Shown: positions 52,441 through 60,496, counted from the first letter of the stretch. The stretch: 64,000 nt of DNA from Sphingobium sp. CAP-1 (GCF_009720145.1 NZ_CP046253.1:62001-126000); one strand, 5' to 3'. A program made the numbers and translations. Notes: generated by a model from the letters alone, not told the origin.

Positions 52441-52908
52441 TCAGCCTTCGGCGCCAGTCGCAGGCTTGCGATAGAACCAGGCGGTCACCACGCCGATCAG
52501 CAGGAGCATGATCGTCCAGCCAATTATTTCCTTAACGATGACCGGCGACGGCAGGATCAGACCACCATTTTGGAAGGCGAAGGTCGTGTAATTGAGCAGG
52601 CGCATCGGGATGATAGTCACCAGCGCGATCATGAATCCGAACAGCAGTCCGTGACTGATCCAATTCTTGCGGCCGCCGCTATTGCGGTACAGCCAGACTG
52701 TCGCAACCGCATAGAATATATAGGGAACAATCATGTAGTGATAAAGGTTCTGTTCGGAAAACTGGCCAGCCGCCGGATTGTCCCAGGCGCGCAGGAAAGG
52801 CGTGTCGAGATACCAATAGTTCATCAGCCAAAGGCCGTTGATAAGCCCGGCGCCGAACCACCAGATGACGAAAACAACGGTCGATGCGATCCAGTATCTT
52901 TTGTCCAT
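52441..52908 (-). CDS. Four-helix membrane protein of unknown function
   Basis: A 155-residue protein with four predicted membrane helices: STVVFVIWWFGAGLINGL, YHYMIVPYIFYAVATVWLY, HGLLFGFMIALVTIIPM and EIIGWTIMLLLIGVVTAWFY. The NLYHYMIVP motif holds a His in a helix. I do not recognise the family. It precedes the gentisate-dioxygenase-like gene in the same unit and is the first gene after tripartite operator site 5. A role as transporter, quinone- or haem-binding protein cannot be chosen. Confidence 0.65.
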   Translation of the reverse strand: MDKRYWIASTVVFVIWWFGAGLINGLWLMNYWYLDTPFLRAWDNPAAGQFSEQNLYHYMIVPYIFYAVATVWLYRNSGGRKNWISHGLLFGFMIALVTIIPMRLLNYTTFAFQNGGLILPSPVIVKEIIGWTIMLLLIGVVTAWFYRKPATGAEG

Positions 52909-52972
52909 GTCTCTTCCACCCCTAACCAGATGTTCGGTCCCGCAGGATCGCCGCGGCGCCTGCTTGTTGAAA

Positions 52973-53011
52973 CATATGGGCGTATATCGCCCATATGTTT
53001 CTCAATCGCCC
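52973..53011. promoter_or_regulatory. Tripartite operator, site 5
   Basis: The strongest copy: CATATGGGCG and CGCCCATATG are perfect 10-bp arms (52973-52982, 52988-52997) around TATAT. A third half-site CGCCC lies at 53007-53011, 19 bp after the palindrome's CGCCC. The palindrome is 68 bp upstream of the membrane protein gene (start 52908, minus). It separates that unit from the LigAB-like genes, which end at 53072. Confidence 0.78.
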
Positions 53012-53071
53012 AAAAAGCACAATCTGACATATTTGTCCATGGGTCACGATGACCGGCATAGCTTTTCGGAT

Positions 53072-53890
53072 TCAAGCGATCGCCATCGACGCCACCGTGC
53101 AACCAACGGCAAAAATGGGGATGGGCGCATAATGATGGACCGTGCCGCGACCACCGGCGGCTGCGGCGGCGGCGATGAAAGTGCGGATTTCAAAACCGCC
53201 CTGACCACCATCCCGATAGGTGTCCTCGTCCGAATAGGACAGTAGGGCGGCCTTGTCCCGCCGCGCCCAGCGATCGAGAAATTCCCGATCCCAGGCTTCG
53301 TTGATCCTGCCGCTGTCGGGGGTGGCGGGCCAATGCGAAATGCCGCCGGTGCCGAACAGGGCGATGCGTTCCGGCACCGCATCGCATGCGGCGCGCAATG
53401 CCTCGCCAAAGGCCCAGGCGCGGTGGAGTGGCGTCAGCGGCGGTCCCTGGCAATTGATGTTGGCCGGAATGACGGTCAATTCGCGATTCGGATTGAGAAA
53501 GTGCAAGGGCACCATAACGCCGTGGTCGAACTGCCATTCCTCGCAAAAGGCCACATCGACGCTCTGTTGCACTTGCTGGATCAATCGCCGCGACAGGCTT
53601 GCGTCGCCGCGATAGGTCTGGCGCGGGATCTTCAGCCATTCGGGATCTTCGATCGGGCCGCTATAGTCGTCAGCCATGCCCATGGCGAAACAGGGCATAT
53701 TGTTCATGAAGAAATTGGCAAAATGTTCGGCTGCGATCACGATGATCGCATCCGGCCGTTCGGCCATCATGTCATCACGCATCGCATGATAGGCGGCATA
53801 GAATTCGTCACGCAATTGTGGATCGGCAAGATCGGCGCGGCCGGTAATCCCCGGACCATGACTGCACACACCGGCATAGACCAGGCTCAT
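53072..53890 (-). CDS. LigB-type extradiol dioxygenase catalytic subunit
   Basis: A 272-residue class III extradiol dioxygenase. His11 (CSHGPG), His56 (AAEHFANFF) and Glu234 (GGFEIRTF) match LigB His12, His61 and Glu242, the iron ligands. His123 (FDHGV) and His186 (GISHWPA) match further conserved His of LigB. It cleaves a catechol ring meta to the hydroxyls with Fe(II). It overlaps the LigA-like subunit gene by 4 bp. A shared operator motif with the hpa cluster suggests a homoprotocatechuate-like substrate, but protocatechuate or gallate types remain possible. Confidence 0.85.
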   Translation of the reverse strand: MSLVYAGVCSHGPGITGRADLADPQLRDEFYAAYHAMRDDMMAERPDAIIVIAAEHFANFFMNNMPCFAMGMADDYSGPIEDPEWLKIPRQTYRGDASLSRRLIQQVQQSVDVAFCEEWQFDHGVMVPLHFLNPNRELTVIPANINCQGPPLTPLHRAWAFGEALRAACDAVPERIALFGTGGISHWPATPDSGRINEAWDREFLDRWARRDKAALLSYSDEDTYRDGGQGGFEIRTFIAAAAAAGGRGTVHHYAPIPIFAVGCTVASMAIA

Positions 53891-54210
53891 ATCGTTACTC
53901 TTTCATCGGGAGAGGACAGCATTCGGTATACGCCGGCCCGCACCTGGCCATGGTCCCGGATGCCGTCGCGCATCATTTGCAGGTAGCTTGGCCAGTCGAT
54001 GCCGCACAGGGCGGCGAAGTGCATCAATATCTGGCCATTGACGCCCAGCACATAGATCAGGCCGATGTCCGCGCGTACGACGGCCCCGGCCTCTTCGTTC
54101 GTCAGGCTATACCCCTTCAGGGCGGCGGCCCGGTCCTGCGCGAATGTCGCCTGTAACGATGGTTCGCGGTTGAGCGTGTAGAGGAATTTGGAAAGCTGAT
54201 AGAGGCTCAT
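53887..54210 (-). CDS. LigA-type extradiol dioxygenase small subunit
   Basis: A 107-residue helical protein of the LigA family: SLYQLSKFLYTLNREPSL, then DRAAALKGYSLTNEEAGAV, then NGQILMHFAALCGIDWPSY. The small subunit caps the active site of LigB-type dioxygenases. I chose ATG 54210, with AAGGGA upstream; an ATG at 54231 is an alternative. It is divergent from the IclR gene, and TTAACATGATAA lies 37 bp upstream. Confidence 0.82.
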   Translation of the reverse strand: MSLYQLSKFLYTLNREPSLQATFAQDRAAALKGYSLTNEEAGAVVRADIGLIYVLGVNGQILMHFAALCGIDWPSYLQMMRDGIRDHGQVRAGVYRMLSSPDERVTI

Positions 54211-54246
54211 GAAACATCCCTTGAGGGCCATGGCGTGACAAATATA

Positions 54247-54258
54247 TTAACATGATAA
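54247..54258. promoter_or_regulatory. HpaR-type operator candidate upstream of LigAB-like genes
   Basis: TTAACATGATAA is the exact reverse complement of TTATCATGTTAA at 24404 in the hpaE promoter. It lies between the LigA-like gene (start 54210) and the iclR gene (start 54429). It suggests that HpaR or a relative also controls this dioxygenase. Confidence 0.5.
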
Positions 54259-54428
54259 TTGAATATGTGCAACGATGCGGATGTGTCGGCAGGATGATGC
54301 GGGGTAAATGAGGCTGATTTTTTGGCGGAGGAATGGGCGCGCATTGCGGGCGGGTGGCCAGAATGGTTGCGCCCGGCGCATTGCTCCCATATTTCGGGCA
54401 ACAAGAGCGCAGACGGAAAGTAACGATA

Positions 54429-55265
54429 ATGATGAAAAGCGGAAGCATGGAAGAGATGAAGGATCCCAAACAAAGGGATATGGTTTCGTCGCTGGAACGT
54501 GGTTTGCGTGTCCTGACCGCCTTTGACCACGACTCGGTGGAAATGACGCCTTCGGACGTATCCAAGAAAACCGATTTGCCGCGCGCCGCGACGCGACGCA
54601 TCCTGCTGACCTTGTGCAAGCTGGGCTATGCGGTCAGTGACGGCAAATATTTTCGCCTGACGCCCAAGGTTCTGGACCTGTCGCACAATTATGTCGGCAA
54701 CGACCGGATTCGCGATCTGATCGAACCGGTGATGCGTGAGGTTGCCGATCGACTGAAGGACAGTTGCACGCTCAACATCATGGACGGCGGCGACATGGTG
54801 AGCATATTTAGCTGCAACGCCAACGCTATCGGCGCGATCAGCATGAATGTCGGATTGCGCATCCCGCTCTATGTCTCGACGCCGGGCCGGATGATGCTGG
54901 CTATGCTCTCCAAGAAGGATGTCGACGATTATCTGGCGAAGGCCGATCTCGCGCCGTTCACGCCCAACACGGTCACCAACAAGGCGCAATTGCGCAAGGA
55001 ACTGGCGGTAAGCCGGGATCAGGGCTATGCGATCGGCCGCGAAGAGTGGGAACTGGGCCTGTATGCGATTTCCGTGCCGGTACAGAATGACGCTGGGGAG
55101 ATCATCGCCTGCCTGACGGCGGTCGGCAATGCGGCCCGCATCCCCACGGAGGAGGATGTGGAAAAGCGGGTCGAGGTGCTCAAGGATGCGGCCCATCAGA
55201 TCGGCATCATGCTGCCCCAGTTCCAGGGCTTTGCGGACGTGCTGCGCGCCTCCGCCGGGATTTGA
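54429..55265 (+). CDS. IclR-family transcriptional regulator (PcaU/PobR/LigR-like)
   Basis: A 278-residue protein. The N-terminal winged helix includes SSLERGLRVLTAFDHDSVEMTPSD-like opening, TDLPRAATRRILLTL as recognition helix and DGKYFRLTPKVLDL as wing. The IclR effector domain follows, with LRIPLYVSTPGRMMLA and VSRDQGYAIGREEWELG. This motif set is typical of the PcaR/PcaU/PobR branch that senses aromatic acids. ATG 54429 is the likely start. It is divergent from LigAB-like genes and convergent with an ALDH gene. It is the best in-window candidate to bind the six tripartite operators. Confidence 0.88.
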   Translation: MMKSGSMEEMKDPKQRDMVSSLERGLRVLTAFDHDSVEMTPSDVSKKTDLPRAATRRILLTLCKLGYAVSDGKYFRLTPKVLDLSHNYVGNDRIRDLIEPVMREVADRLKDSCTLNIMDGGDMVSIFSCNANAIGAISMNVGLRIPLYVSTPGRMMLAMLSKKDVDDYLAKADLAPFTPNTVTNKAQLRKELAVSRDQGYAIGREEWELGLYAISVPVQNDAGEIIACLTAVGNAARIPTEEDVEKRVEVLKDAAHQIGIMLPQFQGFADVLRASAGI

Positions 55266-55275
55266 GCGCGCACAG

Positions 55276-55298
55276 GGGCGACCGCCGCACGGTCGCCC
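55276..55298. terminator. Hairpin between iclR and ALDH genes
   Basis: GGGCGACCG and CGGTCGCCC form a perfect 9-bp stem with a 5-base loop, 11 bp after the iclR stop and before the convergent ALDH stop at 55313. It probably terminates both. Confidence 0.7.
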
Positions 55299-55312
55299 TC
55301 GATCGGTTCCCT

Positions 55313-56758
55313 TCATTCAAAGCGGAAGTTCACATTCTTGATTTCGGTGTAGGATAGCAACTCACTGCCATCCTCTTCGCGTCCGATGCCGCTGTCCTTG
55401 TTGCCGCCATAGGGTGCACCCAGAAAGTGGCTCTGATTGTCGTTAACCCAGATGTAACCGGCCTCTACATCTCTGGCAAAGCGGTGGGCGACACCCAGAT
55501 CGCGGGTGTAAATGCTGGCGGTCAGGCCGAAACGGCTGTCGTTGGCGAGTGCGATGGCCTGTTCATAGCCGTCATAGGTCTGGCTGGTAAGCACGGGTCC
55601 GAATATTTCGTCGCGCAGCAGGTCGCTGTCCTGTGCAACATCAGCAATCAGCGTGGGAGGAACGAAAAAGCCCTTGTCCAGTGCGCCGTGGGTCAGCCGG
55701 GTTCCGCCCGTCAGCACGCGTCCCCCATCCCGAACACCCATGTCGATATAGTGCAGCACGCGCGTCATATGGCCGGCATGCACCAGACTGCCGACCTGGG
55801 TTGAGGGGTCTTCCGGAAGCCCGACCCGAAGTTCACGCATTCGTTCACCAACGGCGTCCAGGAAATCGGCTTTCAATCCGTGCGGCAGGAGGAGGCGGGA
55901 GGTCGACCCGCAGGCCTGCCCCTGAAAGTTGAAGCGCATGCCGCGAATCGTGCCATCGATCGCGGCGGACAAATCTGCATCGGGCCAAATCACCAGGGGG
56001 TTCTTGCCCCCCAATTCCAGCGTCACATTCTTGACGGCAACGTTGGCGGCGCGCGCCTGGATGCGGCGTCCGGTCGCTTCGCCGCCGATGAAATGGACCC
56101 GCCGCACCTTGGGATGACCGACCAGGGCGTCACCGGCTTCGCTGCCAAGCCCCGGCAGGATGCTGACGACGCCGGGTGGAAAGCACGCCTCCAGATGATC
56201 CGCCAGCGCCAACGTGGACAGCGATGTATATTCGGACGGCTTGATGATGACCGTGTTGCCTGCCACCAGCGGCGCGCCGATTGTCTTGAGCGCGAACATC
56301 AACGGATGGTTGAACGCCAGCAATTGCGCGCATACGCCGAAGGGCTGGCGAAGAGTGAAGTTCAGCCGATTATGGCCGGTCGGCATGGTCGCGCCGCGCG
56401 TTTCCAGCGCCATTCCGGCAAAGTAGCGCAATTGCTTCACGCCGACGACGATATCGACTGCCATCTCGCTGATCGGGCTGCCATTGTCCCGCACGTCGAG
56501 CAGCAGCAAGCGATCACGATCGGCCTCTACCCGTTCGGCGAGCTGCAACAGGCACGCGGCCCGCTCCGACGGATGCATTTCCCGCCAGCCGCTAAAAGCC
56601 GTCATCGCCGATTCGACGGCAGCATCCACATCTTCGGGTCCGCATCGCGGGAAACGCCCGATCAGATCACCGGTTGCCGGATTATGGGCTTCGAGCGTTT
56701 CGCCGTTGATGGCCATGCGCCGTTCGCCGCCAAAAAAGGCCGTATAGGTCTCGATCAT
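55313..56758 (-). CDS. NAD(P)-dependent aldehyde dehydrogenase
   Basis: A 481-residue ALDH. The LAFNHPLMFALKTIGAPLVAG region replaces the usual PWNFP, so the oxyanion Asn is in FNHP. LELGGKNPLVIWPDADL carries the Glu, and Cys lies in GQACGSTSRL. NHPL-type enzymes include aromatic and hydroxymuconic-type dehydrogenases. It is divergent from LigM-like copy 2, with tripartite operator site 6 between them. A vanillin-like or arylacetaldehyde substrate feeding the demethylase would fit, but is inference. Confidence 0.87.
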   Translation of the reverse strand: MIETYTAFFGGERRMAINGETLEAHNPATGDLIGRFPRCGPEDVDAAVESAMTAFSGWREMHPSERAACLLQLAERVEADRDRLLLLDVRDNGSPISEMAVDIVVGVKQLRYFAGMALETRGATMPTGHNRLNFTLRQPFGVCAQLLAFNHPLMFALKTIGAPLVAGNTVIIKPSEYTSLSTLALADHLEACFPPGVVSILPGLGSEAGDALVGHPKVRRVHFIGGEATGRRIQARAANVAVKNVTLELGGKNPLVIWPDADLSAAIDGTIRGMRFNFQGQACGSTSRLLLPHGLKADFLDAVGERMRELRVGLPEDPSTQVGSLVHAGHMTRVLHYIDMGVRDGGRVLTGGTRLTHGALDKGFFVPPTLIADVAQDSDLLRDEIFGPVLTSQTYDGYEQAIALANDSRFGLTASIYTRDLGVAHRFARDVEAGYIWVNDNQSHFLGAPYGGNKDSGIGREEDGSELLSYTEIKNVNFRFE

Positions 56759-56868
56759 CCGATCCTCTCTTCATGGTGCCGCACATACATGCGGCTTAGT
56801 GTCGAGGCAGAGGAAAGGGGGTTTCCCAAATTCCCTCTTGCCTGTCTTGCCGCCTGCCTATATCAAAA

Positions 56869-56903
56869 GGGCGAAATTAAGCAATGAGGGCGATATACGC
56901 CCA
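56869..56903. promoter_or_regulatory. Tripartite operator, site 6
   Basis: The palindrome AGGGCG-ATATA-CGCCCA lies at 56887-56903. A third half-site GGGCG at 56869-56873 is 19 bp upstream of the palindrome's GGGCG (56888). The arrangement is the mirror image of sites 2-5, like site 1, and places the palindrome proximal to the plus-strand LigM-like gene (start 57002). The ALDH at 56758 is in the opposite direction. Confidence 0.75.
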
Positions 56904-57001
56904 ATTGTAAAACAGTCATCGCTTCGCCGAGCCGGCTCATCGCCGGCGCCGATGGAGCATGTCGGCCCAAAATATGGATCTCAAATCAGGGGTGCCCGTC
57001 C

Positions 57002-58354
57002 GTGACCAAGAAAAGCCTTGAAAATCTAATCAACGAGCATGGCAGCGCCGTCGAAGCGCTGCGCAACTCGACCTATCCAGCCGCGGAATTTCCCGTGAAG
57101 CCGGAATTCACCAACTGGCGTTCGGAGCAGGCGGCCTGGCGGACGACCTGCGCGCTGCTGGACCAGTCGCACCATATGGACGACCTGTTCCTGTCCGGGC
57201 CCGATGCATTGCGTCTGCTGTCGGAACATAGCGTCAACAGCTACGCCAACTTCCCGCGCGGTAGCGCCAAGCAGTTCATCGTGACCAATACGCAGGGTTA
57301 TATGATCGGCGATGCGATCCTCTTCCACATGGAGGAGGGCGAATATGATGTCGTTTGCAATCCCAGCGTCATCAACTGGTTACTGTTCAATATTGAAATT
57401 GGCGATTATGATGTCAACATATTCCGCTGTCCCAATTCCAATCGCCGTGAAGGCCCGCCGAAACTCTATCGCTACGAAGTGCAGGGCCCCAATGCCCAGG
57501 CGCTGATGGAAAAGGTGACAGGCAGCGAAATTCCGCGTCTGAAGTTCTTCCACATGAACGAACTGACGATTGCCGGCCATCATGTCTGGGGTCTGCGCCA
57601 CGGCATGGCCGGCCAGCCAGGCTATGAGCTTTTCGGGCCGTGGGAGCAGGGCGAGGATGTGTTGAATGCGATCCTGGCAGCCGGTGATGAATTCGGTCTG
57701 ATCCGCGCCGGCGGCAAGGCCTATTCGACCGCCAATCTGGAGTCGGGCTGGGTTCCCAAGCCGCCCGTCACGGCGATCTTCGGTGACGAGGAAAAGGCCT
57801 ATCGCGAGTGGCTGCCCGCATCCGCGATCGGTTCGCTTGGCGGCAGCCTGGTGTCCGACGACATCACGGATTATTATATCACGCCCTATGACATCAGCTA
57901 TGGCCGGATGGTGAAATTCGACCATGAATTCAAGGGCCGCGCTGCGTTGGAAAAGATCGCCGCGAACCCGCCGCGTCGCAAGGTGACGTTGGTATGGAAT
58001 GTGGATGACGTGACCGCCGCCATCCGCACCCAATATGAACCCGGCCTGCCGGCCAAATCGATCGAAATGCCTAAGGCGCGCCTTGGCTTCTTCCAGGCCG
58101 ACATGGTGCTGAAGGATGGCAAGCAGGTCGGCATTTCCATGGATTGCGGTTATATCCACAACGAACGGGCGATGGTGTCGCTGGCGACGCTGAACAATGA
58201 AGTCGCCGAAGGCGATGAAGTCGTCATCCTGTGGGGGGAAAGCCCGAATTCGAAGAAGCCCGGTATCGAACCGCACCGGCAGGTGGAGATCCGGGCCATG
58301 GTTGCGCCATGCCCCTATTCTCAGGAAGCGCGCGATTCCTATCGCAAGGCATGA
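57002..58354 (+). CDS. LigM/DesA-type THF-dependent aryl O-demethylase, copy 2
   Basis: A 450-residue GcvT-fold protein. It shares FTNWRSEQAAWRTTCALLDQS, VQGPNAQALMEKV, LRHGMAGQPGYELFGPWE, KAYSTANLESGW with the presumed catalytic Tyr, and YYITPYDISYGRMVKFDHEFKGR with LigM and copy 1. The LigM Arg122 position appears replaced (VVCNPSVINW), so the substrate probably lacks or places its carboxylate differently. The start is GTG 57002 with CAGGGG upstream. It is followed by a c-type cytochrome gene after 43 bp and divergent from an ALDH. It would demethylate a methoxy-aromatic, giving methyl-THF. Confidence 0.8.
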   Translation: MTKKSLENLINEHGSAVEALRNSTYPAAEFPVKPEFTNWRSEQAAWRTTCALLDQSHHMDDLFLSGPDALRLLSEHSVNSYANFPRGSAKQFIVTNTQGYMIGDAILFHMEEGEYDVVCNPSVINWLLFNIEIGDYDVNIFRCPNSNRREGPPKLYRYEVQGPNAQALMEKVTGSEIPRLKFFHMNELTIAGHHVWGLRHGMAGQPGYELFGPWEQGEDVLNAILAAGDEFGLIRAGGKAYSTANLESGWVPKPPVTAIFGDEEKAYREWLPASAIGSLGGSLVSDDITDYYITPYDISYGRMVKFDHEFKGRAALEKIAANPPRRKVTLVWNVDDVTAAIRTQYEPGLPAKSIEMPKARLGFFQADMVLKDGKQVGISMDCGYIHNERAMVSLATLNNEVAEGDEVVILWGESPNSKKPGIEPHRQVEIRAMVAPCPYSQEARDSYRKA

Positions 58355-58397
58355 CGGAAATGGTCATGGTCTGACAATGTAAAGACGGGAGAAGCAG

Positions 58398-58922
58398 ATG
58401 ATGCGCATGTTTGAGGGACTGCAACCGACCGCAGCCATGCTGCTTCTCCTGTGCGCCGGCTGTTCGGGGGGAGGGGAGGCATCCAATTCCGTTGACAAAA
58501 CCGCAAAGACGCCGCCTGTTTCCTTCGATACCCGGCTGCCCCTGAAGATGGTAATGGAGCATATCATAACCCCCGCTGCCTTCGGCGTCTGGGGCGCAAG
58601 CGGTTATGAGCTCAGCGAAAAGGGGGAACGCGACCTGGCGCCCCGTACCGATGCCGAATGGGAGCAGGTCGTCAACCATGCGGCAACATTGCAGGAAAGC
58701 ATGAACCTGCTGTTGTTGCCTGGCCGTGTCCGGGATGAGAGCTGGCCAGGCTATGTCGGTGCCGTCAGCGGCGTTGCCACACGGATGCTGGCGGCCGCGG
58801 AAGCGCATGATGAAAAGACACTGGCACGATCGGGCGACGAACTGGTGGAAGCCTGTGAGGCATGTCACAGTGCCTATCAAATGCCCGCGGCCAAATATCA
58901 GCGACCTGACAGTCATAGATGA
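58398..58922 (+). CDS. Cytochrome c'/c556-like lipoprotein
   Basis: A 174-residue protein with a lipoprotein signal (LLLLCAGCSGG, Cys22) and a helical domain ending in CEACHSAYQ, a single c-haem site near the C-terminus as in four-helix cytochromes c' and c556. GGGAG lies 6 nt before the ATG. It follows the LigM-like gene by 43 bp, probably in the same operon. An electron-transfer protein is not needed for THF-dependent demethylation, so it may serve an oxidase or dehydrogenase acting upstream. The partner is not identified. Confidence 0.75.
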   Translation: MMRMFEGLQPTAAMLLLLCAGCSGGGEASNSVDKTAKTPPVSFDTRLPLKMVMEHIITPAAFGVWGASGYELSEKGERDLAPRTDAEWEQVVNHAATLQESMNLLLLPGRVRDESWPGYVGAVSGVATRMLAAAEAHDEKTLARSGDELVEACEACHSAYQMPAAKYQRPDSHR

Positions 58923-59132
58923 AGGTGAGGCCGGTTCGGCACGACGCCGCGTCGGCAAGCGGTGTGCATGTTATTCGGAGTAGTCTGAGAAAGCATGTCC
59001 GGCCTATCGACGCATGGTCGCGGGTCAAGGTGGATATTCGCGCATCCTGGTCCTCATAAAGGGGGTGAAGTCGAATGTCATTTTGCGTCATGGGGTTTCA
59101 GCACACCGGTCGATTGTCAGGCTGTCTATCAC

Positions 59133-59400
59133 TTACCTCCCGCAGATATCATCCGGCAGGAGCAGGGGCTTGCCCTCATCCCATCCTTCGGGGGTAAGCA
59201 CATCCGCGCCGTCGACGCGCTGAAGTGCGTGCAGCAGGCGCAGCATTTCATCGACGGATCGGCTGACATTGTGCGGGTAGCAGGTCGTCGCGCGGATGAT
59301 GCCATCCGGGTCGATGAAGAAGGTCGACCGCATGGTCATGTTGTCCGAAGCAGTGTCGTTGATCCCGTTCGCGTTCACGCCTTTCTCGACCTGTTTGGCC
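59133..59400 (-). pseudogene. C-terminal fragment of a Prx6-type peroxiredoxin
   Basis: The minus strand encodes MRSTFFIDPDGIIRATTCYP, then SVDEMLRLLHALQRVDG and VLTPEGWDEGKPLLLP. This is the C-terminal third of a 1-Cys peroxiredoxin. The N-terminal part with the peroxidatic Cys is absent. Upstream sequence in frame has no homology. Confidence 0.7.
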
Positions 59401-59489
59401 GCTGGAACCCCACCCTCGCCTTTGTCATCGGCGGCGCGATCAGAGGCACCTTGAATGCCCGCTGGCGGACACGGGGTTAATATGCGGCA

Positions 59490-59686
59490 TCGATGGCAGG
59501 CTGGCGCTGCCTGCACCGGTACTCGCCTACTGCCGTTCTGGGGCAAAGGCCGGGCAGTTCGCCCGGATGGCCGGGGTTCTGGATGACGCCATCCAAAGTT
59601 TCGACATTCTGCGTATCAGTGGCGGCAGCGGGGATGTTTTCAATAGCGGCTTCACCCGGCGCGAGGAGGCCGCGGTGACGCCTTAG
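59490..59686 (+). pseudogene. Fragment resembling a DUF442/TIGR01244 sulfurtransferase
   Basis: In frame with a stop at 59684-59686 the plus strand reads RLALPAPVLAYCRSGAKAGQ, a Cys-x5-Arg-like loop segment of the DUF442 phosphatase/sulfurtransferase family, but without its N-terminal half. The fragment ends TRREEAAVTP. It is one of several gene scraps in this stretch. Confidence 0.45.
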
Positions 59687-59787
59687 GGCGCTCACTGGAT
59701 CAAAAAGGATAATGCCCAGGGAAGCGACGGTCATGCGTTATCATTATAACAGCCACGAACAACAGCCCGCTGTTCCGCTGAACGACA

Positions 59788-60105
59788 TTGGGCGAGGATA
59801 TCGCCGATCTGGGTGGCTTGCTGATCGCCTATGATGCCTATCATGCGTCGCTGAATGGCAAGTCGCCCCCCATGATTGATGGCTTCACTGGCGATCAGCG
59901 CTGCTTCCTGGGCTATGCGCAGACATGGCGGGGCAAATCGCGGGACGATGCTATTCGCCAGCAGGTGGCGACCGATCCCCATTCTCCGCGACAGTTCCGC
60001 ATTGATGGTGTCGTGCGGAATGTGGACGCCTGGTACGCCGCCTTCGCCTTGCAACCGGACAACAGGCTGTACCTCTCACCGGATCGACGCGCGCGAATCT
60101 GGTAG
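59788..60105 (+). pseudogene. C-terminal fragment of an M13 (neprilysin-like) peptidase
   Basis: The plus strand encodes GEDIADLGGLLIAYDAYH, which includes the E-x3-D zinc-ligand motif of M13 peptidases, then IDGFTGDQRCFLGYAQTWR and ends LYLSPDRRARIW at the normal C-terminus. The HExxH part and the first 500 or more residues are missing, so it is inactive. Confidence 0.75.
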
Positions 60106-60176
60106 AGGAACGGAGCCAGAAGGCCAGGTGCTCGTCGACAGTGGCGAATGCGGTGGCGTTCGGCGCTGTCGCGCCG

Positions 60177-60412
60177 CTAATCCTTGTACCGGAAGGTGAT
60201 GGTGTTTGCGTCTAAGGCAACCGGGCGCCGGTTCGAGAGGGCGACGCGGTGGGTGTAGCGCGCGAGATAGGCAAGCACGGCCTCCGGTCCGGTAAAGGGC
60301 GACTTGGCATAGACCATCCAGCGCTTTTCCGCACCGACGCCAGGTAGCGCAGGAAGGTGGGACGGTCGGCCAGATCGACCATGGAACCGAAGAAGGCGAG
60401 CCGCGAGGACAC
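60177..60412 (-). pseudogene. IS91-family transposase fragment with frameshift
   Basis: The minus strand reads FFGSMVDLADRPTFLRYLASV, then after loss of one base in an A-run continues as KRWMVYAKSPFTGPEAVLAY and LARYTHRVALSNRR, typical of IS91-type transposases, stopping at 60177. Only this middle portion is present. It marks past mobile-element activity at the scrap region's right end. Confidence 0.72.
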
Positions 60413-60496
60413 CCAGCCAGCGTGTTCCGTCGAGCGCGATGCCGCCGACCCGCGCTAAAATCGGTCACTTATGGACGGAATGCCGGCACTTGAAAG

